The position numbers were made by a program, and so were the translations under genes. The notes beneath the pieces are model-generated. The model searched no databases. It saw only the letters and a list, made by a program, of their open reading frames with translations, and was not told the DNA's origin. 8,277 nucleotides of DNA from assembly GCA_009924725.1 (NCBI GenBank), contig RFRA01000037.1, forward strand, positions 1 to 8,277. The letters are read 5' to 3'. The stretch's first letter is position 1. Each line of letters starts with the position of its first letter. Shown here piece by piece: positions 1 through 5,910 of this stretch. This DNA comes from Actinomycetota bacterium. GTDB taxonomy: Bacteria > Actinomycetota > Actinomycetes > Nanopelagicales > Nanopelagicaceae.

Positions 1-1241
1 CGCGACTCTTGAATTGCCGTTGCAACTGCAGCTGGATTACTTGCTGGCAAAATTCTGGAATCCCCTTGCGAGAAGGCGATGTTCTTTATTGGTGCAGCGA
101 GTATTCCGAGAATAATTAGTGAAAGCAGAACTACAGCAACTGGGCGCTTCATAACTAAGCGAGCAGTCTGAGCCCAGCGCCCTTCATCTTTGTGGGTAAT
201 GGCTGATTTACGAACGGTGCCTTTATCAACTTTCTTTCCGATCATGGCCAGAATTGGCGGTAGACCAAACAAAGCACCAGTAACGGCAATTGCTACAACT
301 GAAACACCGGCGTAGCCAAATGACTTAAGGAAAGGCAATGGGAAGAAAGTGAGTGAAAGTAGAGTGACTAGAACGGTTAAGCCGGAATAGAAAACCGTTT
401 TTCCGGCGCTAGCCATCGTGTTAACTATTGAATCTTCAACACTCTTACCCCGATGTAACTCTTCGCGGAAACGATTAACAATTAATAAGGCGTAATCGAT
501 ACCTAAGCCGAGTCCCATACCGGTTGTTAAGTTGAGGGCATAAACACTCACGCTGGTCACAAGTGAAATTAAGTAAAGAAGAAAAAAAGCACCCAAAATG
601 GCCGATACGCCAACCAACAATGGCATCGCAGAGGCAGCCATCGCACCAAATACAAAGACTAACAAAATAAAAGTAAGTGGAATCGAAATTGCCTCAGCTA
701 TCTTCAGATCATCGGCGATCTTTTTATTTATGGCATTTCCAACAACTCCAACGCCACCTGAATAAATCGTTAACCCATCACGCTTACCATCAAAATTCTT
801 TTGGAAGTAAGCGCCCATTTCTTGGCTCTCTGGCGTAAATGCTTCGCCTCCGCCATAAACCAAAATATAAGCAGCTTTGCCATCACTTGCTGCAAGAGTT
901 TTTTCGCCACCGGTATTCCAGTAAGAAACTACTTTTGTGACACCTGGGGCTTTTGCCATTTCAACTTCAAGCGTTTGTGCTTTAGCAGCAATCGCCGGGT
1001 CAGTAATTGGAAGATTTCCAGAATCGACAACTACGACAACATTAGGATCTGCGATCTTTAGATTTTTGTTGAGATAGTTATAAACCTGGTAAGAGTCACT
1101 ATTTGGGTTTGAATAGCCACCAGAATCAAGTCGGCTAAAAATCATGGTGCCGACGGTGCCAGCTGTAAGCACGCTGATAATAAACAAAATGACCATGGCT
1201 TTACGGCGGCGAACAATAACGTGACCAAGTTTCTCAAACAT
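1..1241 (-). CDS. MMPL/RND-family membrane transporter, partial (N-terminal part; C-terminus beyond left edge)
   Basis: Reading the reverse strand from the ATG at 1241, the frame is open to the window edge (about 413 codons, no stop). The protein starts MFEKLGHVIVRRRKAMVIL, a cytoplasmic basic stretch followed by the first membrane helix. A periplasmic porter-like domain follows, with DPNVVVVVDSG and later YSGGVGVVGNAI. A block of hydrophobic helices then carries GLGIDYALLIVNRFREE, the hallmark MMPL/RND motif with the membrane Asp of transmembrane helix 4 (proton relay in this superfamily). After two more helices, a KKVDKGTVRKSAITHKDEGR cytoplasmic linker and another helix, the visible part ends in the second periplasmic domain. 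Full-length MMPL proteins are about 700-750 residues, so roughly half is present. Actinobacterial relatives export lipids or small molecules; the substrate cannot be told here. It is transcribed divergently from a tiny ORF only 36 bp away. There is no Shine-Dalgarno; a leaderless start is likely. Confidence 0.93.
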   Translation of the reverse strand, partial: MFEKLGHVIVRRRKAMVILFIISVLTAGTVGTMIFSRLDSGGYSNPNSDSYQVYNYLNKNLKIADPNVVVVVDSGNLPITDPAIAAKAQTLEVEMAKAPGVTKVVSYWNTGGEKTLAASDGKAAYILVYGGGEAFTPESQEMGAYFQKNFDGKRDGLTIYSGGVGVVGNAINKKIADDLKIAEAISIPLTFILLVFVFGAMAASAMPLLVGVSAILGAFFLLYLISLVTSVSVYALNLTTGMGLGLGIDYALLIVNRFREELHRGKSVEDSIVNTMASAGKTVFYSGLTVLVTLLSLTFFPLPFLKSFGYAGVSVVAIAVTGALFGLPPILAMIGKKVDKGTVRKSAITHKDEGRWAQTARLVMKRPVAVVLLSLIILGILAAPIKNIAFSQGDSRILPASNPAAVATAIQES

Positions 1242-1247
1242 GTGCGA

Positions 1248-1275
1248 ACTCTACCGAAAGGGCTAGGCTTACCAA
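1248..1275 (-). promoter_or_regulatory. Putative sigma-70 type promoter of the MMPL gene, leaderless
   Basis: On the reverse strand TTGGTA (1275-1270, 4 of 6 to TTGACA) is followed after 16 bases by TAGAGT (1253-1248, fits TANNNT). The MMPL ATG begins 6 bases after it. This spacing would place the transcript start at or next to the ATG. No purine-rich ribosome site precedes the ATG. An alternative -10, CATAAT at 1280-1275, would give a leader of about 27 nt. Prediction from motif and spacing only. Confidence 0.4.
1264..1269 (+). promoter_or_regulatory. Putative -10 element of the small acidic ORF (leaderless)
   Basis: TAGGCT fits TANNNT and ends 8 bases before the ATG at 1278, the arrangement expected for a leaderless mRNA. 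The purine run GAAAGGG at 1256-1262 is about 15 bases from the ATG, too far to act as a normal ribosome site. No convincing -35 box is visible. Confidence 0.3.
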
Positions 1276-1277
1276 TT

Positions 1278-1394
1278 ATGAGCGAGCTATTTCCAAAGGT
1301 AACTTCAGATGAAGTTGATCACGAACAATCTATTGAGGATGCCAAACGTGATGCCGAAATTGCTGGCGACAAGCCGCCGCATCACGACGACTAA
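1278..1394 (+). CDS. Small acidic protein, 38 aa, unknown function
   Basis: An ATG at 1278 opens a 38-codon frame ending TAA at 1392-1394. The product begins MSELFPKVTSDEVDHEQS and ends GDKPPHHDD. It has about 12 Asp/Glu against 4 Lys/Arg, no hydrophobic segment and no signal peptide, so it should be a soluble acidic cytoplasmic peptide. The pattern of an early 'P.VT.DE' and a final 'PPHHD' resembles short uncharacterised actinobacterial proteins that I remember as ending in PPHWD or similar; this is memory, not a search. It is divergent from the MMPL gene (36 bp) and convergent with fmdB, the two stop codons interlocking in the four bases CTAA (1391-1394). It fills the gap between the flanking genes exactly, which supports it being a real gene. 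Function unknown. Confidence 0.6.
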   Translation: MSELFPKVTSDEVDHEQSIEDAKRDAEIAGDKPPHHDD

Positions 1395-1645
1395 TCTGAT
1401 TTAGTTGAAGCTGCAGGTGGCGGCGTAGATGGTGCAGGAGTCGCAGCCGGAACCGATGCAGTTGAACTTTTTGCCGAATCAGTCTTATAAAAACCTGAGC
1501 CTTTAAAAACAACCCCGACTGCGGAATAAACTTTTTTGATTTCGCCTTTGCACTCTGGGCATTCAGTCAGTGAGTCTTCGGTAAATGATTGAAAGGCTTC
1601 GAATTCGTGGCCGCAAGCGGTGCAGGCATATTGATACGTTGGCAT
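1391..1645 (-). CDS. fmdB: FmdB/Ruc-like zinc-ribbon protein with Ser/Pro/Ala-rich tail
   Basis: 84 aa. Residues 1-55 form an FmdB-type regulatory zinc ribbon: MPTYQYACTACGHEFEAFQS, with Cys8/Cys11 and Cys29/Cys32 (ECPECKG) as the expected Zn ligands, then VYSAVGVVFKGSGFYKTD, a conserved FmdB core ending. Residues 56-84 are low complexity (Ser, Ala, Pro, Thr) and probably disordered. The layout matches M. tuberculosis Rv0991c (Ruc), reported as a redox-controlled chaperone in which oxidation of the zinc cysteines activates the protein; that role is carried over by similarity only. In M. tuberculosis Ruc lies beside the cyclo-ligase gene, whereas here the two are about 3.7 kb apart. The start is supported by AAAGGA at 1656-1651 on the reverse strand, 5 bases before the ATG. 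The stop is TAG, overlapping the stop of the small acidic ORF. Confidence 0.9.
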   Translation of the reverse strand: MPTYQYACTACGHEFEAFQSFTEDSLTECPECKGEIKKVYSAVGVVFKGSGFYKTDSAKSSTASVPAATPAPSTPPPAASTKSD

Positions 1646-1765
1646 TCGATTCCTTTCCGGCGCTAAAAATTCGTAAAACTGGGCCCGATGGCTGGGCGTA
1701 GTAGAGGGAAGTCTAAAGAAGTGGGACGATTGAGGCTAATTGGAGCGGGGCAGAAAGGCTAATTC
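1646..1765. promoter_or_regulatory. Divergent intergenic region fmdB / copC-like operon
   Basis: At 120 bp this is the longest non-coding stretch in the window. It must hold the promoters for fmdB (leftward) and the CopC-like/CtaG genes (rightward). Visible items are a strong ribosome site for each gene (AAAGGA at 1656-1651 reverse; AGAAAGG at 1752-1758 forward), a 9-bp direct repeat listed separately, and one TANNNT hexamer for fmdB (TAGACT, 1715-1710 reverse), which lacks a good -35. No rightward promoter could be picked out with confidence. Confidence 0.5.
1733..1764 (+). repeat. 9-bp direct repeat AGGCTAATT in the copC-like leader
   Basis: AGGCTAATT occurs at 1733-1741 and again at 1756-1764, 23 bp start to start. 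The second copy begins in the ribosome site and ends one base before the ATG at 1766. Both copies are identical and on the same strand. They could be paired regulator sites or a chance or slippage duplication; nothing in the sequence decides between these. Confidence 0.5.
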
Positions 1766-2299
1766 ATGAAGTCGAAGCAATTTGGTGGCGTTCTAGCGGC
1801 CGTGATTTTGATGGCAATACCGATGGCAAATGCGAATGAACTTGTCACCACCGACCCAGCTAGCGGTTCGACCGTATCGTTTTCACCTAGCGCAGTAACA
1901 ATTACTACCTCACTTCCGCTTATGGCTGATGGAAATAGTGTTGAAGTCACTGATCCTGCAGGTAATCGAGTCGATGATGGCACTTTAGCTATTGCCGATA
2001 CCGAAGCACTTGTTGGGTTGATTCCGTTAACTGCTAGCGGTTACTACACCGTTAATTACACATTACTTGCCGAGAATGATGTGCCGCTAATCGGAAATTA
2101 TCGTTTCAACTTTATTTCGCCAGATTCAGTTTCATCACAATCGCCAACTCCGATTGCAATAGATGCCACCGCTCTTGCGCAGCCAAGTGCTGGCAGCAGC
2201 AAAGGTACCGATGTCTTGGTAATCATGTTATTGGTGCTATCGATTTTCGTCTTAATTGGATTAGGAATGTACGCGCGGAAAATATTTAGCGAACGATGA
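1766..2299 (+). CDS. copC: CopC-like secreted protein with C-terminal membrane anchor, copper ligands lost
   Basis: 177 aa. Residues 1-23 are a signal peptide (KSK, hydrophobic core, ANA cleavage site). The mature part (24 to about 116) has the CopC/YobA beta-sandwich pattern: ELVTTDPASGSTVSFSPSAV, VEVTDPAGNRV, SGYYTVNYTL and GNYRFNF. A Ser/Thr/Pro/Ala-rich linker (118-147) leads to one membrane helix (about 149-170) and a short basic tail (RKIFSER). CopC binds Cu(II) at the exported cell face and works with CopD. Here the usual N-terminal His of the mature protein is Asn24, and the usual 'ADGHP' ligand loop reads AENDVP (102-107), so no Cu(II)-site Asp/His is retained. A structural or partner role seems more likely than copper binding. 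The start has a good ribosome site (AGAAAGG, 7 bases upstream). The stop TGA overlaps the next gene's ATG (ATGA), implying translational coupling with the CopD-CtaG gene. Confidence 0.85.
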   Translation: MKSKQFGGVLAAVILMAIPMANANELVTTDPASGSTVSFSPSAVTITTSLPLMADGNSVEVTDPAGNRVDDGTLAIADTEALVGLIPLTASGYYTVNYTLLAENDVPLIGNYRFNFISPDSVSSQSPTPIAIDATALAQPSAGSSKGTDVLVIMLLVLSIFVLIGLGMYARKIFSER

Positions 2300-4161
2300 G
2301 TCAATCGCTAATCAGTGACTTATTGACAGTTTTTAAATTTACTTCAATAGCTTCCAGCTTCTTCTTGGTAGGCGCACTTCTGGCAATTTCTTTCTTGACG
2401 CTCGATGTAAAGGGAAAAGTTGCCCACACTAATTTTGAATTAAGAAAACTTGCAGCAATATCAAGTCTGATTTGGATGTTTTCTAATCTACTTTTCATAG
2501 TATTTACTTTGGCCAATATCTTAAACACCAGCATTTCTGATGTGGTACAGCCGAATGTTTTGCGCTCTTTCCTGGTCCAAATTCCACTTGGCCAGTATTT
2601 ATTTACCCAACTTCTACTTTCTATCCTGATTTCTTTGATTGTTCCTCGGTTTAATTCAATAGGCACCGGCACCTTTTTATTACTTGCGACCTTACTTGCA
2701 ATCGTTATTCCGGTCTTTCAGAGCCATTCCGCATCAAGTGGTTCACATTCAATGGCTATTGGTTCGCTAGTTATTCACGTAATTGCGTTAGCTCTTTGGG
2801 TTGGCGGCGTATTTGCGCTGGCTTCTCTAACGCCTGAAAAAAGAATTCATGCGGTGCCACGGTTTAGTGTTCTAGCGCTTTGGGCCGCAATCGCCGTCGT
2901 GATTAGTGGCAGCGCAAATGCTTTTGTCCGGCTTGATTTTAGAGCGGCATGGAATAGCAGTTATGCATATTTAGTCATTGCAAAAATCTTTCTTACCGCC
3001 ACCTTAATTGGATTTGGATACCTTCATCGCAAGAATCTCCAGAATTTATCCGAAATAAAAGGTTCTAAATTTCGACAATTGATTTTGACTGAAGTAGTAA
3101 TCATGACCGTCACCTTGGCTATTGGTTCATTACTGGCATCTAGCCAACCACCAGTTCGTGATTCCAACTTAGACGTTAATCGGGCACTTTCAATTGTGGG
3201 CGTTGATATGCCGCCGGCACCAAATCTTTCTCGCATACTTCTCGGTTACGAACCAAATGCTTTAATGATTGGCTTACTAATCTTGGCTGTTGCGTTATAT
3301 GTTAAAGGTGTAATGGTTTTGACTAAACGTGGTGACAAGTGGCCAGTTGGTCGAACTATCTCATTCGCAATCGGAATCAGCGCAGTTGATTTTGCAACTA
3401 GTGGCGGTTTAGGTCTATATGCAAATTTTAGTTTCTCTTGGCACATGGTCGCTCACATGACCCTAGGTATGATTGCACCGATCGCGATCGTGTTGGGCGC
3501 ACCGATTACATTGGCACTTCGCACTCTGCCACAAGGCAGAAATTCAGAAGAGCGTGGCGTGCGAGGGACCTTGCTTTCAGTTTTACATTCAAGGTATTCA
3601 TCAATAATTGTTAATCCAGTTGGCGCTCTAGTTATCTTTGATGGCTCACTCTTTTTGCTTTATTTCACTTCGCTATTTGGTAAATTGATGAATAATCATG
3701 CTGGCCATTTGTTCATGAATATCCATTTCTTATTGGCAGGCTTCCTTTTCTTCCATGTAATCATTGGAATTGATCCAAATCCAAAACGCCCACCATTTTT
3801 AGTGCGGATCGTTACCTTATTAGCGGCGATGAGTATTCATGCATTTTTCTCCGTCGCCTTGATGTCATCATCAACCTTGATTGACTCCGGACATTTTGCT
3901 TCGCTGCAGACACCTTGGGTGGGCGATTTGTTGGCTGATCAAAATAAGGGTGGCGCAATTGGCTGGGCCATGGGTGAAATTCCTATTTTGATCGCACTAA
4001 TTGCAACTTTCATTATGTGGACTCGTGATGATGCACGTGAAGCTCGTCGAATTGATCGCTCAGTGGAACGAATGGCAGCCATGGGGCAGCCAGATGAGTT
4101 GGCTCAATATAATAAGTACCTACAAGAACTTGCAGATCGCGAACGTCGGTCAGGCAATTAA
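2296..4161 (+). CDS. ctaG: CopD-CtaG fusion: copper transport / cytochrome c oxidase assembly membrane protein
   Basis: 621 aa polytopic membrane protein, close to the usual length of actinobacterial CopD-CtaG fusions. The N-terminal half (about 10-285) is CopD-like, with several helices and the His-rich stretch SHSASSGSHSMAIG (143-156), followed by H161 and ALWVGGVFAL (166-175), a typical CopD copper-path motif. The C-terminal half (about 320-580) is caa3-type CtaG: WHMVAHMTLGMIAP (382-395) leading to LGAPITLALRTLP; NNHAGHLFMNIHFLLAGFLF (467-486) then H487 and GIDPNPKRPP (491-500); and IHAFFSVALM (514-523). CtaG proteins help load copper into the Cu(B) site of haem-copper oxidases, so the likely job is copper supply to the respiratory oxidase. 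The tail 576-621 is charged and cytoplasmic. It overlaps the CopC-like gene by ATGA and has no ribosome site of its own that I would trust. The acyl-CoA dehydrogenase gene follows 14 bp after the stop. Confidence 0.93.
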   Translation: MSQSLISDLLTVFKFTSIASSFFLVGALLAISFLTLDVKGKVAHTNFELRKLAAISSLIWMFSNLLFIVFTLANILNTSISDVVQPNVLRSFLVQIPLGQYLFTQLLLSILISLIVPRFNSIGTGTFLLLATLLAIVIPVFQSHSASSGSHSMAIGSLVIHVIALALWVGGVFALASLTPEKRIHAVPRFSVLALWAAIAVVISGSANAFVRLDFRAAWNSSYAYLVIAKIFLTATLIGFGYLHRKNLQNLSEIKGSKFRQLILTEVVIMTVTLAIGSLLASSQPPVRDSNLDVNRALSIVGVDMPPAPNLSRILLGYEPNALMIGLLILAVALYVKGVMVLTKRGDKWPVGRTISFAIGISAVDFATSGGLGLYANFSFSWHMVAHMTLGMIAPIAIVLGAPITLALRTLPQGRNSEERGVRGTLLSVLHSRYSSIIVNPVGALVIFDGSLFLLYFTSLFGKLMNNHAGHLFMNIHFLLAGFLFFHVIIGIDPNPKRPPFLVRIVTLLAAMSIHAFFSVALMSSSTLIDSGHFASLQTPWVGDLLADQNKGGAIGWAMGEIPILIALIATFIMWTRDDAREARRIDRSVERMAAMGQPDELAQYNKYLQELADRERRSGN

Positions 4162-4175
4162 GTGATGGAGTAACA

Positions 4176-5321
4176 ATGGACGCGCTCTTTGATCTACCAA
4201 GTGAGTATAAAGATCTGCGCGCAAGTGTTCGCTCATTAGCAGAAAATGAAATTGCCCCATTTGCGCAAGCTGTCGACGAAGATCACCGTTTCCCACAAGA
4301 GGCATTTGATGCGCTTCAAAAGGCTGGCTTAGCAGCTTCACATGTGCCAACTGAATTTGGTGGCGAAGGTGCCGACGCACTCGGGGTAGCAATCATTATT
4401 GAGGAAGTCGCACGCGTGTGCGGATCTTCATCTCTCATTCCGGCAGTAAACAAGTTGGGTTCGCTGCCGTTAATGCTTGGTGGAAATAAGGAACAGAAAG
4501 AACGCTGGCTAACTCAGCTAGCTAAAGGTAAAGGTTTCTCATATTGCTTATCTGAATCTGAAGCTGGGTCAGATGCAGCATCAATGCGAACCAAAGCAAT
4601 ACAAAGTGGTGATAAGTGGATCCTTAATGGCAGCAAGAAATGGATCTCAAATGCTGGGTTTTCAGACTTCTACACAGTTCTAGCAACATCTGATGCATCC
4701 CTTGGTGCCAAAGGTATTACCGCATTTGTAGTTGAAAAATCAGACCCTGGTGTTTCTTTTGGTGCTCCTGAAAAGAAAATGGGATTTCGTGGTTCACCTA
4801 CCCGCGAAGTTTATTTCGACAACGTTGAACTTTCTGATGATCGTCGCATTAGCGAAATAGGTAAAGGTTTTGCGCTAGCAATGGACACGCTTGATCACAC
4901 TCGAATTACGATTGCGGCGCAAGCACTTGGTTTAGCGCAAGGCGCCCTTGATGTGGCAACAAAGTACGCTCACGAACGCAAGCAATTCAACAAACCAATC
5001 TTTGATTTCCAAGCAGTGCAATTTATGTTGGCAGATATGGCGATGAGCATTGAAGCGGCTCGCTTACTAACTTATGCCGCAGCCGTTAGGTCAGAGCGTA
5101 ATGATGGCGATCTGAAGTTCTATTCTGCATCAAGTAAATGTTTTGCCACTGATGTGGCTATGAAAGTAACTACTGATGCAGTTCAGATTTTGGGTGGATA
5201 CGGTTATGTTTCTGATTACCCAGTAGAGCGCATGATGCGTGATGCCAAGTTAACTCAGATTTATGAAGGCACAAATCAGGTGCAGCGAATTGTGATTGCG
5301 CGCAATCTTCCTAAATCTTAA
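4176..5321 (+). CDS. Acyl-CoA dehydrogenase (FAD-dependent, short/branched-chain type)
   Basis: 381 aa, full length for the family. It oxidises an acyl-CoA to the 2,3-enoyl-CoA, passing electrons from FAD to electron-transfer flavoprotein, in fatty-acid or branched-chain amino-acid breakdown. The N-terminal helical domain is residues 1-120. The middle beta domain has YCLSESEAGSD (123-133), WILNGSKKWISNAG (148-161) and GFRGSPTREVYFDNVEL (203-219). The C-terminal helical domain has HTRITIAAQALGLAQGALD (241-259), HERKQFNKPIFDFQAVQF (266-283) and QILGGYGYVSDYPVERMMRD (337-356). IYEGTNQVQR (362-371) carries the catalytic base Glu364 in the position used by short-chain and butyryl-CoA dehydrogenases. 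Chain-length preference cannot be read from sequence alone. GGAG at 4167-4170, 5 bases before the ATG, supports the start. It lies 14 bp behind the CtaG gene, so cotranscription is likely without an obvious functional link. Its 3' end overlaps the convergent cyclo-ligase gene by 11 bp. Confidence 0.95.
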   Translation: MDALFDLPSEYKDLRASVRSLAENEIAPFAQAVDEDHRFPQEAFDALQKAGLAASHVPTEFGGEGADALGVAIIIEEVARVCGSSSLIPAVNKLGSLPLMLGGNKEQKERWLTQLAKGKGFSYCLSESEAGSDAASMRTKAIQSGDKWILNGSKKWISNAGFSDFYTVLATSDASLGAKGITAFVVEKSDPGVSFGAPEKKMGFRGSPTREVYFDNVELSDDRRISEIGKGFALAMDTLDHTRITIAAQALGLAQGALDVATKYAHERKQFNKPIFDFQAVQFMLADMAMSIEAARLLTYAAAVRSERNDGDLKFYSASSKCFATDVAMKVTTDAVQILGGYGYVSDYPVERMMRDAKLTQIYEGTNQVQRIVIARNLPKS

Positions 5322-5865
5322 AGCGCACTACTAAATCTGGTGTAGCTGCTGCATCTAGTGCAATGTCATGAGGTTCGCGTGGCAATTTCTGACTAGATAA
5401 TTCACCATCGTGTAGCAAACCAATTTTCCAAGCATTAACTTTAGGCAAGAATCGATCATAAAAACCACCACCCTGACCCAATCGATAACCATCTGTATCC
5501 ATTCGGAGCGCAGGAACTAACACCACCTGAATCGCTGCTAAATCAGTAAATGGTTGCCCGATTGGTTCAGAAATTTTAGTTTTATGGTTGAGTTGTAAAT
5601 CATCGCCATTCCATTGCACCCAGATCATCTCGGAGCCGCTTATGCATGGAAGCAGGAGAGTTTTCCCAGATTTAATTAAGGTCAGATTTAATGATTTTGT
5701 AACTGGTTCATCGCCATGTGAAAAATAGCTAGCAATTACTTGAGCAGCTGCGATTTCGGGACTCTGTGCCAGATGGGTAAATTCAACTGGGATGAAACCG
5801 TCGCGACGTTCGACCCGATATCGCTTACGCAACCGATCTTTGTCAGACTTCACATCTTCATTCAT
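5311..5865 (-). CDS. 5-formyltetrahydrofolate cyclo-ligase (MTHFS)
   Basis: 184 aa, a normal length. It converts 5-formyl-THF to 5,10-methenyl-THF with ATP, rescuing a storage or inhibitory folate in the cytoplasm. The ATP/Mg-binding signature DGYRLGQGGGFYDRFL (125-140) is intact. The N-terminal basic segment KDRLRKRYRVERR (9-21) is the usual start of the nucleotide site. LVPALRMD (117-124) and LPREPHDIALDAAATPDLVV (161-180) complete the family pattern. The start is supported by AGGGA at 5877-5873 on the reverse strand, 7 bases before the ATG. The stop is TAG, overlapping the convergent acyl-CoA dehydrogenase gene by 11 bp. It is divergent from the MoeA-like gene with only 45 bp between. In M. 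tuberculosis galU lies between these two genes (Rv0992c, Rv0993, Rv0994, from memory); here galU is absent from that place. Confidence 0.95.
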   Translation of the reverse strand: MNEDVKSDKDRLRKRYRVERRDGFIPVEFTHLAQSPEIAAAQVIASYFSHGDEPVTKSLNLTLIKSGKTLLLPCISGSEMIWVQWNGDDLQLNHKTKISEPIGQPFTDLAAIQVVLVPALRMDTDGYRLGQGGGFYDRFLPKVNAWKIGLLHDGELSSQKLPREPHDIALDAAATPDLVVRFKI

Positions 5866-5894
5866 AGTTAAATCCCTAGGAAGTATCCAGTTAC

Positions 5895-5900
5895 AAAGTA
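5895..5900 (-). promoter_or_regulatory. Putative -10 element for the cyclo-ligase gene
   Basis: TACTTT read on the reverse strand (5900-5895) fits TANNNT and would give a transcript start near 5888, leaving a leader of about 22 nt that contains the AGGGA ribosome site. It sits back to back with the putative -10 of the MoeA-like gene within the 45-bp divergent gap. No clear -35. Confidence 0.3.
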
Positions 5901-5904
5901 TGGT
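5899..5904 (+). promoter_or_regulatory. Putative -10 element for the MoeA-like (Glp) gene, leaderless arrangement
   Basis: TATGGT fits TANNNT and ends 6 bases before the ATG at 5911, compatible with a leaderless mRNA. GTGGGA just before the ATG could instead serve as a short-spaced ribosome site. No convincing -35. The hexamer overlaps the opposing TACTTT by two bases, so the two genes may compete for polymerase. Confidence 0.3.
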
Positions 5905-5910
5905 GGGATT

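Noticed and set aside
801..1061. Forward 86-codon open frame within the MMPL gene
   Set aside because: It lies antisense to a clearly coding MMPL frame, has no ribosome site and reads as composition-driven, unlike any known protein.
1330..1512. Reverse 60-codon frame rich in Gln/Arg/His/Leu, overlapping fmdB
   Set aside because: It is an out-of-frame shadow of the repetitive Ala/Ser/Pro-rich fmdB tail; its low complexity comes from the same repeats.
1681..1698. GGGCCC palindrome and nearby GCCC...GGGC as a terminator or riboswitch
   Set aside because: The stem is only 4-6 bp with no T-run and no conserved riboswitch core; likely chance.
1759..2304. Reverse-strand frames of 68-74 codons opposite the copC-like gene
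   Set aside because: They are antisense to a gene with an intact signal peptide, fold pattern and anchor, and have no start signals.
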